Of a stretch of DNA of 19,882 nucleotides, positions 7,869-15,664 are shown one piece after another (the first letter of the stretch is position 1; each line of letters starts with the position of its first letter). A program made the position numbers and the translations under genes. The notes below the pieces were generated by a model. The model saw only the letters and a list, made by a program, of their open reading frames with translations, searched no databases and was not told where the DNA came from. Source of the stretch: CAWDPQ01 sp049642465. GTDB lineage: Bacteria; Acidobacteriota; Vicinamibacteria; Vicinamibacterales; 2-12-FULL-66-21. Where the stretch lies: the NCBI GenBank assembly GCA_049642465.1, contig JBAROV010000006.1, positions 1 through 19,882 of the forward strand, written 5' to 3'.

Positions 7869-10721
7869 CTAGCGAGCGGACCGCAACCGGACGGTCGCGA
7901 ATGGCGGCGCGGGCTGAGCGTGGGTCGGCTGCCGCTTCAGCCACTCACTGTAGAGCAGGTCCCTGTTCCGCCGTTCCGCTTTCGGACCAAGCGGCTGATT
8001 GGCCATCACGAGCGCCTCAGCAGAAGCTGTTGTCAGCGGCCGCGAGAACAGGAACCCCTGCGCGTGGGTGCAGCCAAGGCGCTCCAGCTCGCGCGCCTGC
8101 ACGTCGCTCTCAATCCCTTCGGCGACGACGCTCGTGTTCAGCGTTCGTGCCAGTGCCAGGATGCTTTCGACGATCGCCGGTCGATCGGGAAGCAGCAGGC
8201 TGGACACGAACGAACGGTCGATTTTGAGCGCGTCGACCGGCAGTTTGTGCAAGTGGCTCAGCGAGGAATAGCCGGTCCCGAAGTCGTCGAGATAGATCTT
8301 GACTCCGAAGTCCCGCAATTCGCGGAGCACGGCGGCGGCCTCACCTGGGCTATCCATCAGTGCGGTTTCGGTGATTTCCACGCGGAGGTCGGCGGGCTGG
8401 AGGCCGGCCCTCTGCACTGCCTGCTGCACGACTCGCACGAAGTTCTGCTGGACCAGCTGACGGCTCGACACGTTGACCGTGATGCAGTCGAGGCCGGACG
8501 CAGGAAAGCGTCGCTGCCAGTCCGCGAACGTGCAACAAGCCTCCTGAAGCACCCACGTGCCGAGGGCGTCGATCAGGCCCAACTCCTCGGCGATCGGAAC
8601 AAACGTCGCCGGCGACACGATCTCACCGTTGCGTGTCCATCTGATCAAGGATTCGAACCCGACACACATCCCCGACGTCAGGCGCACGATCGGCTGGTAC
8701 ACGATTTCGAAATCGTTGCTGGTAATGGCCCGGCGCAGATCGTTCTCGAGACTGAGGCGATCGCGGACGCGGGCATGCATATCGGCATCGAACACTTCGT
8801 GGCGGGCCTTGCCGCGGGTTTTGGCGTGATACATCGCCGTGTCGGCATCGCGCATGACCTCGTCGGGATTCGTGTAGTGCGCCGGACCGAAGGCGATGCC
8901 GATGCTGACCGACGTAAACACCTCGCGGCCGCCGATCGAAAACGGCTCGCTCAACCCATTTTGAATGCGGAACGCGATGCCGTTGGCTTGGGAATCGGCG
9001 GTCAGTCTGTTGAGGAGAATGGCGAACTCGTCTCCGCCGAGGCGCGCAAGCGCATCGCCCGGCCGGAGGCACGACTCGAGACGCCGCGACACGGCAATCA
9101 ACAGCTCGTCGCCAACCAGGTGGCCGAGACTGTCGTTGACAATCTTGAAGCGGTCGAGATCGAGATAGAGCACCGCAAACAGACTGCCGTCGCGGCCCAG
9201 CCTGGATTCGTCGAGCCGCCGCCCGAGATTCTCGACAAAGACCGCACGGTTGAAGAGACCGGTCAACGAATCGAGGAATCCGACGCTGCGCAGCCGCTCC
9301 TGCGCAATCGCCTGCTCCGTCGTGTCGGTGAGCGAGCCGGCAATGCGATCGCGACGCTGTCGGGCATCGGTCACCGCCAGACCGCGGCAGAGGAACCGAC
9401 GGTAGGTGCCATCTTCGTGACGGATGCGGTGCTCGTGCTGGAAGACGTCGGTCTGCCCTGCAAGGTGCGCCTTGAGCGTTTCCTTGAGATTCTCCACGTC
9501 CTCAGGATGGACACGCTCGAGCCAGTTTTCCGGACGGCCAACGCCGGTATCCGCGGGCAGCCCAATCATCGCGCGCCAGCGTCCTGAAACATAGAACTCC
9601 TGCGTTCGCAGGTTCCACTGCCACAGTCCGTCGTTTGCGCCTTCGGCGGCGAGCGTCAGCCGCTCTCCGATCTGCCTGAGCTCCTGCTCCGCGCGTGTCC
9701 GCTCGGTAATGTCATGCCAGAGCAGCGAGACCCCTCCGACCACAGGCAAAACCTTGACCTGCAGAATCGGCGCGTCCGCTGTGGCGTGCACGCGGACGTG
9801 ACCCACCGTGCGGGATTTCCCATCGGCCAGCGTGTCTTTGATGGCGCGCGACAATTCCGTACGGCCCAGAACCGGCAACGCGACGTCGAGTGAATGCCCG
9901 AGCGCGCGTGTACGCGGGCACCCCAGCATGCGCTCGAGCGTGTCATTCCACAGCGTCACTCGACCCTCGTCGTCAATGACAGCCATCCCGTGTTCCAGGA
10001 AGTCGATGACTTCGCGACGACGGTTGGCTTCCTCGAGGCGATTGACGTAGTCGGCGTACATGGTGTACGCGAAGAACAGGGCCGCTCCCGCCACCGGCAG
10101 CACCTCCCACATCCGGTGAGCGATCACTTCAGCGAGCGCAACTGCGACGCTGGCTCCAACGAGGTAGCTGGTACACCCACGGAACGCGGTCTTGGACCAC
10201 GACCGATTGATCGGTTGGCGCGCGAGAAACGGCACAACGATTTCCGCCAGCGCGCGCTGGACAAGGTGGTATCCGACAACCGCCGCCGCGATCGACACAG
10301 CCTGCCACGGCCACGTGAAGCCGCCGGATTTCCCATCAAGCGAGTGGTACACCAGGCCGGCCGTCAGCGTCGCCAAGACGAGGACAGGCGCGTCGATGAG
10401 CATGAGCGCGCGCGGGTACGGACGCCGCGAATTGACAAACCCTGGCGTCAACGCCGCGACTGTGGCGACGAGCGTCGCCACCTGAACGCCGAACAACAAC
10501 AGCGAACTGAAGATGATGACGAAGACCGGCGGCATGATCGCGCGGTCCTTTGTCATCGACTGTTGCTCCCACAAGAATGCGGACAGTACCGCTGCCAGCG
10601 TAAGACCCGATAACTCAATCGGTCGAGCAGCCTCCGGCCAGCCCGTAAGCTGCGGGAGAGAGACCGCGCCCGTGAATATGGCGGCGATCGCCAGGGTGTT
10701 GTAGCGAGGGGGCACCATCAT
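7869..10721 (-). CDS. membrane PAS-PAS-GGDEF-EAL cyclic-di-GMP protein
   Basis: A 950-residue sensor that is predicted to make and degrade cyclic-di-GMP. Residues 1-225 form about seven hydrophobic helices, a membrane sensor of unnamed type. Two PAS domains follow, about 238-340 and 352-470 (the second is the PAS_3 kind, with LTLAAEGANDGLWQW). The GGDEF domain has an intact GGDEF at 562-566 and the inhibitory I-site RPGD at 553-556, spaced five residues before it. The EAL domain has ESL in place of EAL (690-692), NVSSRQL, EITETA (782-787), DDFGTGYSSL (812-821), KIDRSF (833-838), VAEGIE (866-871) and QGFLFSRP (888-895). All usual metal and catalytic residues of both domains are present, so it may be bifunctional. 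The start is one of two adjacent ATGs. Confidence 0.95.
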   Translation of the reverse strand: MMVPPRYNTLAIAAIFTGAVSLPQLTGWPEAARPIELSGLTLAAVLSAFLWEQQSMTKDRAIMPPVFVIIFSSLLLFGVQVATLVATVAALTPGFVNSRRPYPRALMLIDAPVLVLATLTAGLVYHSLDGKSGGFTWPWQAVSIAAAVVGYHLVQRALAEIVVPFLARQPINRSWSKTAFRGCTSYLVGASVAVALAEVIAHRMWEVLPVAGAALFFAYTMYADYVNRLEEANRRREVIDFLEHGMAVIDDEGRVTLWNDTLERMLGCPRTRALGHSLDVALPVLGRTELSRAIKDTLADGKSRTVGHVRVHATADAPILQVKVLPVVGGVSLLWHDITERTRAEQELRQIGERLTLAAEGANDGLWQWNLRTQEFYVSGRWRAMIGLPADTGVGRPENWLERVHPEDVENLKETLKAHLAGQTDVFQHEHRIRHEDGTYRRFLCRGLAVTDARQRRDRIAGSLTDTTEQAIAQERLRSVGFLDSLTGLFNRAVFVENLGRRLDESRLGRDGSLFAVLYLDLDRFKIVNDSLGHLVGDELLIAVSRRLESCLRPGDALARLGGDEFAILLNRLTADSQANGIAFRIQNGLSEPFSIGGREVFTSVSIGIAFGPAHYTNPDEVMRDADTAMYHAKTRGKARHEVFDADMHARVRDRLSLENDLRRAITSNDFEIVYQPIVRLTSGMCVGFESLIRWTRNGEIVSPATFVPIAEELGLIDALGTWVLQEACCTFADWQRRFPASGLDCITVNVSSRQLVQQNFVRVVQQAVQRAGLQPADLRVEITETALMDSPGEAAAVLRELRDFGVKIYLDDFGTGYSSLSHLHKLPVDALKIDRSFVSSLLLPDRPAIVESILALARTLNTSVVAEGIESDVQARELERLGCTHAQGFLFSRPLTTASAEALVMANQPLGPKAERRNRDLLYSEWLKRQPTHAQPAPPFATVRLRSAR

Positions 10722-10908
10722 TCTGGGGGCAAGCCTTCAAACCAAAGCAAGGGAAGAACCAAACTCGATAAGGCTCGCAACCGATTACTGGCAAGCTGGT
10801 TAGAGGAAAGCCGCTCTGCGTGGCAACCCGGGCGTGTGTTCCGACTTGGCGCAAATCCGGACAAACGTGTACCAGTCCGGGACATCGCCGGCACCGAATC
10901 GGCGGCGG

Positions 10909-12246
10909 CTAGCTCTCGATCTCGACGTCCACGAAATCCGCTCCCGACAGCGCATTCTCGCAATCGGTTCGCAAGGGTTGCGGATCGCTCAGCCACGGCT
11001 TCTCGAATTCCGTGAATTTCGGAAGCTGCGACGCCTTATTGCCGAGCGCCTGTTTGTAGTTGCGGACGTTCCCGACGCGACGGCCGATCTCCGCGAGGAG
11101 CGCCGAACGAGGGATCGTCTCGTAGTTCTTGCGCTTGGTTGAGACCACCGCCTTGGCCGTTGGCTGCGAGTTGCCTGCAACTTGAGGCAGGATGGCGTCG
11201 AGAATCGTGCTCGGCTCGGTGACAATCCCGTCTTCGAGATCGTTCCACGGCGTGGCGTTCTCGCTGCCGTGATGGCCGATCTTCAGAAAATCGACGCCGT
11301 CGTTCAGCCTGGATTTGCGCTCGTGCCACATCACGTTCCACGCGCCGTTGGCTTTTCCCTCCTTGAACTTCGTGTTCCACTCCGCGTCGCCCACAAACAG
11401 CAGCCGCTTCCCTTTCCACTCGATGAGGAGGACGAGGCTGGTGTTGTTGGTCACGGTGCTTGACAGTTCCGCAAAGGCGAACGCGCTCGACAGCATCCGT
11501 GACTGCAGTTGACGGAAGTCGGCCTGGCTGATGTTCGACGGATAAACGGGCCGCGCCGCTGGTGCGCCAACTCGAAATGCGGCTCCCGCGGCGATCAAGT
11601 TGTGCAGTGTATCGTCAACTTCTTCGCCCAGATAGAAGTGGTCGATGTCCTGTTCGGGACCGAGCACACGAATCGTCGCGTCGTGGAGAGGCAGCCCGAG
11701 CTGCGAAGGCGTCATGCCGGCGTGGACGTATTTCGCCGAAATGCCATTGTTGGCCGGAAGCGTGTTGCGCAAGGCCTGCATGGCACCATCGTTGTCGATG
11801 CCGTAGAGCGCGACGAGTTCTTCGAGCTCCGGACTGAGCGAGAGATTGAGCGCAGCGATATTGCGCATCGCGACCGTCGCAAGACGATGCAGTTCGAAGG
11901 CATTGTCTGCCTGCGGATGCTGCGGATCCATCGCCGTGTTCATCCAGATGTGTTCGATTTTGATGTTCTGGAACAGCGCGGGATCGAACCCTGCGATGTG
12001 GTCCTTGTGCTCGTGGGTTGCCACCAGGAGGTCCAGCCGCTTCTTGCCCCCGCCGGCGTCGGGCAGCAGCGTCTCGATGTTGGCCAACGCGGCTTTCAGG
12101 TGGGCGATTCCTCCCAGAGATCCGCAATCGATCAGCATGTGAAAGTCGTCCACGACCGCGCCGACCTTTCTCGCTTTCGGAATCCGGCAGTAGATGCAGT
12201 CGCCCACTTCGACGTTGTAGGCCCGGACTAGGAGCTTATCTGCCAT
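10909..12246 (-). CDS. ComEC/Rec2-like metallo-beta-lactamase fold hydrolase
   Basis: A stand-alone 445-residue MBL-fold hydrolase, predicted to bind two metals and cut a phosphodiester or a related bond. The signature THEHKDH gives H78, H80, D82 and H83. Later ligand regions are LLFVGDAEW (D287) and KIGHHGSEN (H325/H326). The NNTSLVLLIEW strand before GDAE is typical of the ComEC/Rec2 competence-type subgroup, but there is no membrane segment and no signal peptide, so it is a soluble intracellular enzyme. About 100 C-terminal residues after the core are not recognised. It overlaps the upstream metallopeptidase gene by 19 bp and has a Shine-Dalgarno inside that gene, so the two are co-expressed. 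The substrate is unknown. Confidence 0.88.
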   Translation of the reverse strand: MADKLLVRAYNVEVGDCIYCRIPKARKVGAVVDDFHMLIDCGSLGGIAHLKAALANIETLLPDAGGGKKRLDLLVATHEHKDHIAGFDPALFQNIKIEHIWMNTAMDPQHPQADNAFELHRLATVAMRNIAALNLSLSPELEELVALYGIDNDGAMQALRNTLPANNGISAKYVHAGMTPSQLGLPLHDATIRVLGPEQDIDHFYLGEEVDDTLHNLIAAGAAFRVGAPAARPVYPSNISQADFRQLQSRMLSSAFAFAELSSTVTNNTSLVLLIEWKGKRLLFVGDAEWNTKFKEGKANGAWNVMWHERKSRLNDGVDFLKIGHHGSENATPWNDLEDGIVTEPSTILDAILPQVAGNSQPTAKAVVSTKRKNYETIPRSALLAEIGRRVGNVRNYKQALGNKASQLPKFTEFEKPWLSDPQPLRTDCENALSGADFVDVEIES

Positions 12247-14060
12247 GTGCGGCCTCCAAGGACGTCATCGCGATCGTCATGAATACCGAAGTGCGGCGAC
12301 AACTCGAAGCGGACCGTGCCGTTCGCGGCCCGCGACGTCAGCGGCGGAATGCTCCTCGCGAGCAATCCTTTCGCGCCGCCGAGTGCCGTGCCGATCACAC
12401 CCGCCTGAATTCGCCTGGCCAGGGTCTCGAGGAAGAGCTTGCGCCGGATGACTCCTTGCTTCTGCTCCTCTGCTGCCTCTTGTCCCTTGCCGGTTGGCTC
12501 CGACCCTGGTTTCCGTGCCCACGTGACCAGGTCGCCGGTTTCGTTCAGCACCAGCGTTCCTCCGCACAACATCGTCGTCATTTGGCCGTCGAAGCGTCCG
12601 AATTGTGGGCCGTCGAGCGGGACATCCTCGCGCCAGACGTACTGCAGGATGACCTGCGACGGCAGTCGCCGGGCTTCGCGTGTGAATTTCCGGGCCGTGC
12701 AGACGTCGGCCACGAGGACGTCGGCGCTGGGCGGGATGAAGAGCTTGCGCCGGTTGTCGTCGAGGAAGCGGTACGCGTCTGCGCGCGATCTGCCCATCGC
12801 CCCGGTGTCGTGGAAGACATCGAGATCGAGACGTTCGAAGACATGGTGCGGCGTCTTCAGCCGAGTGCGATCGGATTCGTCGAGAATGCCGCGTTTGATG
12901 AAGGTGTCGAGCATCTGCCCGCGGTAATCGTCTGGATCCGTGGGATTGGCCGTCTCTTCCGCGCGTACGACCGCCAGGGCGTAGTCGCGGAACGTCACGT
13001 CCACGGGCGGCAGCAGATCGAGCGGCTGGATCGCCATGTGCTGCATGCGTTGGATGGTGTTGAAGAACGCTTCGGCGACGGAGCGCTTTCGCGATTTCAT
13101 GTAGTACTTCGACAGGTCGATGAGGATGTCGAACATGGCACCGGTCAGCACCTCCGAGATGAAGTGCGGCCGTTGATCGTTGGCGACATCCTTCATCGTC
13201 AACGGGTTCCTCGCGCTCCGGAGATAAGGCTTGTCTTTGACGAATTTGCCGAATTGTTCCGCGACTTTCGAGAGCGTGCTCTCTTTGCCGAGGTCCCCTT
13301 CCGTCTCGGCGATCAGGTGCTGTCGAAACGCGTTGTTGCGGAGAGCGAGGAGAATCGCCGTCAGATCGCCGACGAACTCGTGGAAGGCCGCCGTCTCTGG
13401 CAGTACCGCCTCCATGTAATAAGGATGGAGGCCGTCCAGCACGGCGTGGCCGAACTCGTGGTGCACGATATCGGTCGAGAGACTCGTGTGAACCCGCTCC
13501 TCGTCTCGATCGAAGTAGTAGAACTGCAGCGATTTGCTCCGGCGGTCGTAGTAGGCGTTCTCGGTCGGGCCGGCGTGCGGCACGATGATCAGCCGATTGC
13601 CCTCGAAGGCCCAGGGAACGCTCCGGCCCAGGGCGTTGCTGTCTTCAAAGAATTCCAGCGCCCGCTGCACGATGGCCCAGGCGTTGACCTGGTGGAACTG
13701 AAGGGGGTTCGTGTTCGACCGATCGAGGGGCTGGCCCTCGGTGTCGAGAAACATGTTTCGTTCCGGATCCCACTGGGCCGGCGGCGCGAGGGTTTCCGTG
13801 TGGGCGTCGTAGTCGACGACCGCAAAGCGCGCGCTGGTCGGGCCGTCGGCCAGCCCCGGCTCCCAGGACACGAAGATCTCGTCGAAAGCCAGTTTTGGAT
13901 TGCTTGCCGCGACGAAGGGATCCTGGAAGTAGACCGTGAACGGGATTTGAATTTTGAGCCGCTTCTCGAGGTCGCTTCCTATGAAGCGCCGTGCGGCGTA
14001 GGCGCCGAAGCGTTCGGCGGCGGGAAGGTTGAAGTCTCCATGGCGAGTGCTGTCGGTCAT
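12228..14060 (-). CDS. M4/thermolysin-like zinc metallopeptidase, leaderless
   Basis: A 610-residue predicted gluzincin peptidase. The zinc motif is HEFGH at 201-205 inside DIVHHEFGHAVLDGLHP. A second motif, HEFVGDLTAIL, 23 residues on, supplies the third ligand E228 and D232, matching NExxSD of thermolysin. PHFISEVLTGAMFDIL at 298-313 resembles the M4 segment with the transition-state His (H299). Unlike secreted M4 enzymes it has no signal peptide and no recognisable FTP/PepSY propeptide, so it probably acts inside the cell. The C-terminal half (about 350-610) is unassigned. A GGAG lies ten bases before the ATG. The gene is first in an operon with the MBL hydrolase. The family assignment rests on motifs; a distinct uncharacterised family is possible. 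Confidence 0.8.
   Translation of the reverse strand: MTDSTRHGDFNLPAAERFGAYAARRFIGSDLEKRLKIQIPFTVYFQDPFVAASNPKLAFDEIFVSWEPGLADGPTSARFAVVDYDAHTETLAPPAQWDPERNMFLDTEGQPLDRSNTNPLQFHQVNAWAIVQRALEFFEDSNALGRSVPWAFEGNRLIIVPHAGPTENAYYDRRSKSLQFYYFDRDEERVHTSLSTDIVHHEFGHAVLDGLHPYYMEAVLPETAAFHEFVGDLTAILLALRNNAFRQHLIAETEGDLGKESTLSKVAEQFGKFVKDKPYLRSARNPLTMKDVANDQRPHFISEVLTGAMFDILIDLSKYYMKSRKRSVAEAFFNTIQRMQHMAIQPLDLLPPVDVTFRDYALAVVRAEETANPTDPDDYRGQMLDTFIKRGILDESDRTRLKTPHHVFERLDLDVFHDTGAMGRSRADAYRFLDDNRRKLFIPPSADVLVADVCTARKFTREARRLPSQVILQYVWREDVPLDGPQFGRFDGQMTTMLCGGTLVLNETGDLVTWARKPGSEPTGKGQEAAEEQKQGVIRRKLFLETLARRIQAGVIGTALGGAKGLLARSIPPLTSRAANGTVRFELSPHFGIHDDRDDVLGGRTWQISS
12253..12257 (-). promoter_or_regulatory. 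Shine-Dalgarno of the MBL gene, inside the peptidase gene
   Basis: GGAGG on the minus strand stands six bases before the ATG at 12246. It lies within the last codons of the metallopeptidase gene, so translation of the second gene is likely coupled to the first. Confidence 0.65.
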
Positions 14061-14689
14061 TTTGAGTCCACTCCACGCACACGGGTGGCCGTACTCTCAG
14101 TAAACGATATCTGGCCTGGAAGCGAACGCGCTCGTCTCCCGGCGGTGCCGTTCGGAGAATATCGAAAAGGCGCACGTCAAAGTGTGGGCGCGTACGCGGA
14201 CAACCTCAATTGGGGGATGGAAGCCGCGACGCGATCCGCGAACCGCGTTGCGGAAGCCATTGACGTCAGCCGTTGATGATTTCAGTCGACGATCGACACG
14301 TCGAGCTCGCCGAGCCGCGCCGCCGGCGCGTAACGCCGCGATAAAGGCGTCAACGACCTCGCGCTGCGTCGTCCACCTCGCTCACCGAACCGAGCATCCG
14401 GTAAGCCACGGCCCGCAGCTGGCCTTCCCCACGTGGAACGCCCGGAGCATGTTCGCTCACATCAAGCCGGTTTCCCTGAGTGCAGCTAGCCCTGGAGGCT
14501 GAAACGGGCGTCGGTCACATTCAGCCTGCGCGATCCGTCATGGTGGTAAGGAGGACGACATCACACTGCCCCGCTCCAGAGGAATCGGCGTCGCTTTCCG
14601 GGGCTTCTGGATCGTTACCGAGAACCCCGGCGGCTACATGACCACGTAGTATCTTGACTAAGGTGACCGCTCGAACGGAGAAACCAAGC
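14061..14689. other. 629-bp gap without an intact gene
   Basis: This stretch separates the divergent metallopeptidase and the first DUF1801 gene. The part at 14318-14460 is an ECF sigma remnant on the minus strand. On the plus strand, a frame open from about 14502 to the TAG at 14647-14649 encodes a peptide ending GFWIVTENPGGYMTT with no start codon; it may be another gene end, but I do not recognise it. Nothing else is supported. Confidence 0.5.
14318..14460 (-). pseudogene. remnant of an ECF (SigJ-like) RNA polymerase sigma factor
   Basis: From a GTG at 14460 the minus strand reads VSEHAPG, then LRAVAYRMLGSVSEVDDA (14365-14418), a close match to sigma region 2 of SigJ-type ECF factors. The frame then stops at 14350-14352. 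In another frame that starts almost at the same point (14369 downward) it reads TQREVVDAFIAALRAGG, which matches the start of the SnoaL-like C-terminal domain of the same sigma subfamily. The region between, roughly sigma 2.3 to region 4, is deleted. The gene is therefore an internal-deletion remnant and cannot act as a sigma factor. The assignment rests on remembered family motifs. Confidence 0.65.
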
Positions 14690-15148
14690 GTGGCGAATCA
14701 GAAACGACGACCCCAGCGGCAGACGAAGGCGTCAATCAAGACGCGGAAGGCCGTCCTCCTCTCGGGCGGCAACCCTCAGATCGCGAAAGCCGACGGCGAC
14801 GCCCCGGTGCAGGCCTACATCGCGGCCATGCCCGGCTGGAAACGCGACGTCGGGCGCCGCCTCGACGCGCTCATCACGCGCACGTCCCCCGGCGTGCGCA
14901 AGGCGGTCAAATGGAACTCGCCCTTCTACGGAGTCGAGGGCCAGGGGTGGTTCCTCAGCGTTCATTGCTACGCGAAGTACGTCAAAGTGGCTTTCTTCCG
15001 CGGTACGTCGCTGCGTCCTGTTCCCCCTGGTCCGTCGAAGCACAAGGAAGTGCGCTACCTCGACATCCGCGAGGACGACCCGCTCAACGAGGGGCAGATG
15101 GCGTCGTGGATCCGGCAGGCGGCCGCGCTGCCCGGCTGGGTCCCGTAG
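14690..15148 (+). CDS. DUF1801 (YdhG-like) protein with basic N-terminal tail
   Basis: A 152-residue cytoplasmic protein of the DUF1801/YdhG family, which has a compact fold related to frataxin-like and YjbR proteins; its function is unknown. The domain covers about 38-150: VQAYIAAMPGWKRDVGRRLD, then the family-typical AVKWNSPFYG, then KYVKVAFFRGTSL. The first 30 residues are Lys/Arg-rich (NQKRRPQRQTKASIKTRK). I chose the GTG at 14690 because GGAG lies nine bases upstream; TTG 14654 and GTG 14663 are alternatives in the same frame. A second DUF1801 gene follows after 47 bp in the same direction, suggesting an operon. Confidence 0.8.
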   Translation: MANQKRRPQRQTKASIKTRKAVLLSGGNPQIAKADGDAPVQAYIAAMPGWKRDVGRRLDALITRTSPGVRKAVKWNSPFYGVEGQGWFLSVHCYAKYVKVAFFRGTSLRPVPPGPSKHKEVRYLDIREDDPLNEGQMASWIRQAAALPGWVP

Positions 15149-15195
15149 CGGCGCCCCGCATTCTCACAAATCACCGCAGTCCTGGAGTGAACACG

Positions 15196-15648
15196 ATGCC
15201 CGGCAAGACGTCCACGAAGTCGGCGAAGATCGCAAAGAAGGCCGCCAAGGCACCCCGCAAGCAAACCGCCTCGCAGACGATCGATCAACACATTCGCGAT
15301 CTCGGCGATTGGCGAGGTTCGGTGCTGAAACGGATGCGTGCGCTCATTCACGAGGCGGACCCCGAGGTCGTCGAGGAATGGAAGTGGCAGAAAGCGTCTT
15401 CTCCGGGAACCCCCGTCTGGTCCCACGACGGTGGCATCTGCACGGGCGAATCCTACAAACAGGCCGTCAAGCTGACTTTCTTTCACGGGGCCTCGCTGAA
15501 GGACCCCGCTCGTCTCTTCAATTCGAGCCTCGAGGGAAATACACGGCGGGCCATCGACATTCACCAAGACGACGAGATTGAGGAAGCGGCGTTCAAAGAG
15601 CTGATTCGCGCCGCTGTCGCATTCAACGTGGCGAAACGGAAGGAGTGA
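15196..15648 (+). CDS. DUF1801 family protein with Lys/Ala-rich tail
   Basis: A 150-residue second member of the DUF1801 family. After a histone-like tail of Lys, Ala and Pro (residues 2-27, including AKIAKKAAKAPRKQ), the domain reads IDQHIRDLGDWRGSVLKRMR, then VVEEWKWQKASSPGTPVWS and AVKLTFFHGASLKDP, and ends in IDIHQDDEIEEAAFKELI. It is divergent from the preceding copy, so this is an old pair and not a recent duplication. The ATG at 15196 has GGAG eight bases upstream. It ends 16 bp from the convergent hydrolase gene. Role unknown; the basic tail might bind nucleic acid, which is speculation. Confidence 0.82.
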   Translation: MPGKTSTKSAKIAKKAAKAPRKQTASQTIDQHIRDLGDWRGSVLKRMRALIHEADPEVVEEWKWQKASSPGTPVWSHDGGICTGESYKQAVKLTFFHGASLKDPARLFNSSLEGNTRRAIDIHQDDEIEEAAFKELIRAAVAFNVAKRKE

Positions 15649-15664
15649 CCGCTCGCCGGTCCGC

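Noticed and set aside
7920..9587. A 555-codon open frame on the plus strand opposite the GGDEF/EAL gene.
   Set aside because: It lies fully antisense to conserved GGDEF and EAL coding sequence and has low-complexity Arg/Asp/Val composition typical of shadow frames.
10889..10907. GC-rich hairpin CGCCG...CGGCG just past the stop of the MBL gene, possible terminator.
   Set aside because: A 5-bp stem without a T-run is expected by chance in this GC-rich sequence.
10722..10908. Search for a sigma-70 promoter upstream of the GGDEF/EAL gene.
   Set aside because: A TTGCCA with a TTATCG 17 bases on is present on the minus strand but the -10 match is poor, so no promoter is called.
10909..14060. Calling the peptidase/MBL pair an AVAST type I (Avs1) system.
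   Set aside because: No STAND NTPase gene is near and the peptidase is a zinc gluzincin, not a trypsin-like serine protease; only a loose analogy remains.
12018..14276. A 752-codon open frame on the plus strand opposite the metallopeptidase.
   Set aside because: It is a mirror frame of a GC-rich gene: Arg, Val and Glu-rich with no domain, while the minus strand carries HEFGH and other motifs.
14502..14649. Plus-strand frame ending GFWIVTENPGGYMTT, possible gene remnant.
   Set aside because: It has no start codon and I do not recognise it, so it is mentioned only in the gap entry.
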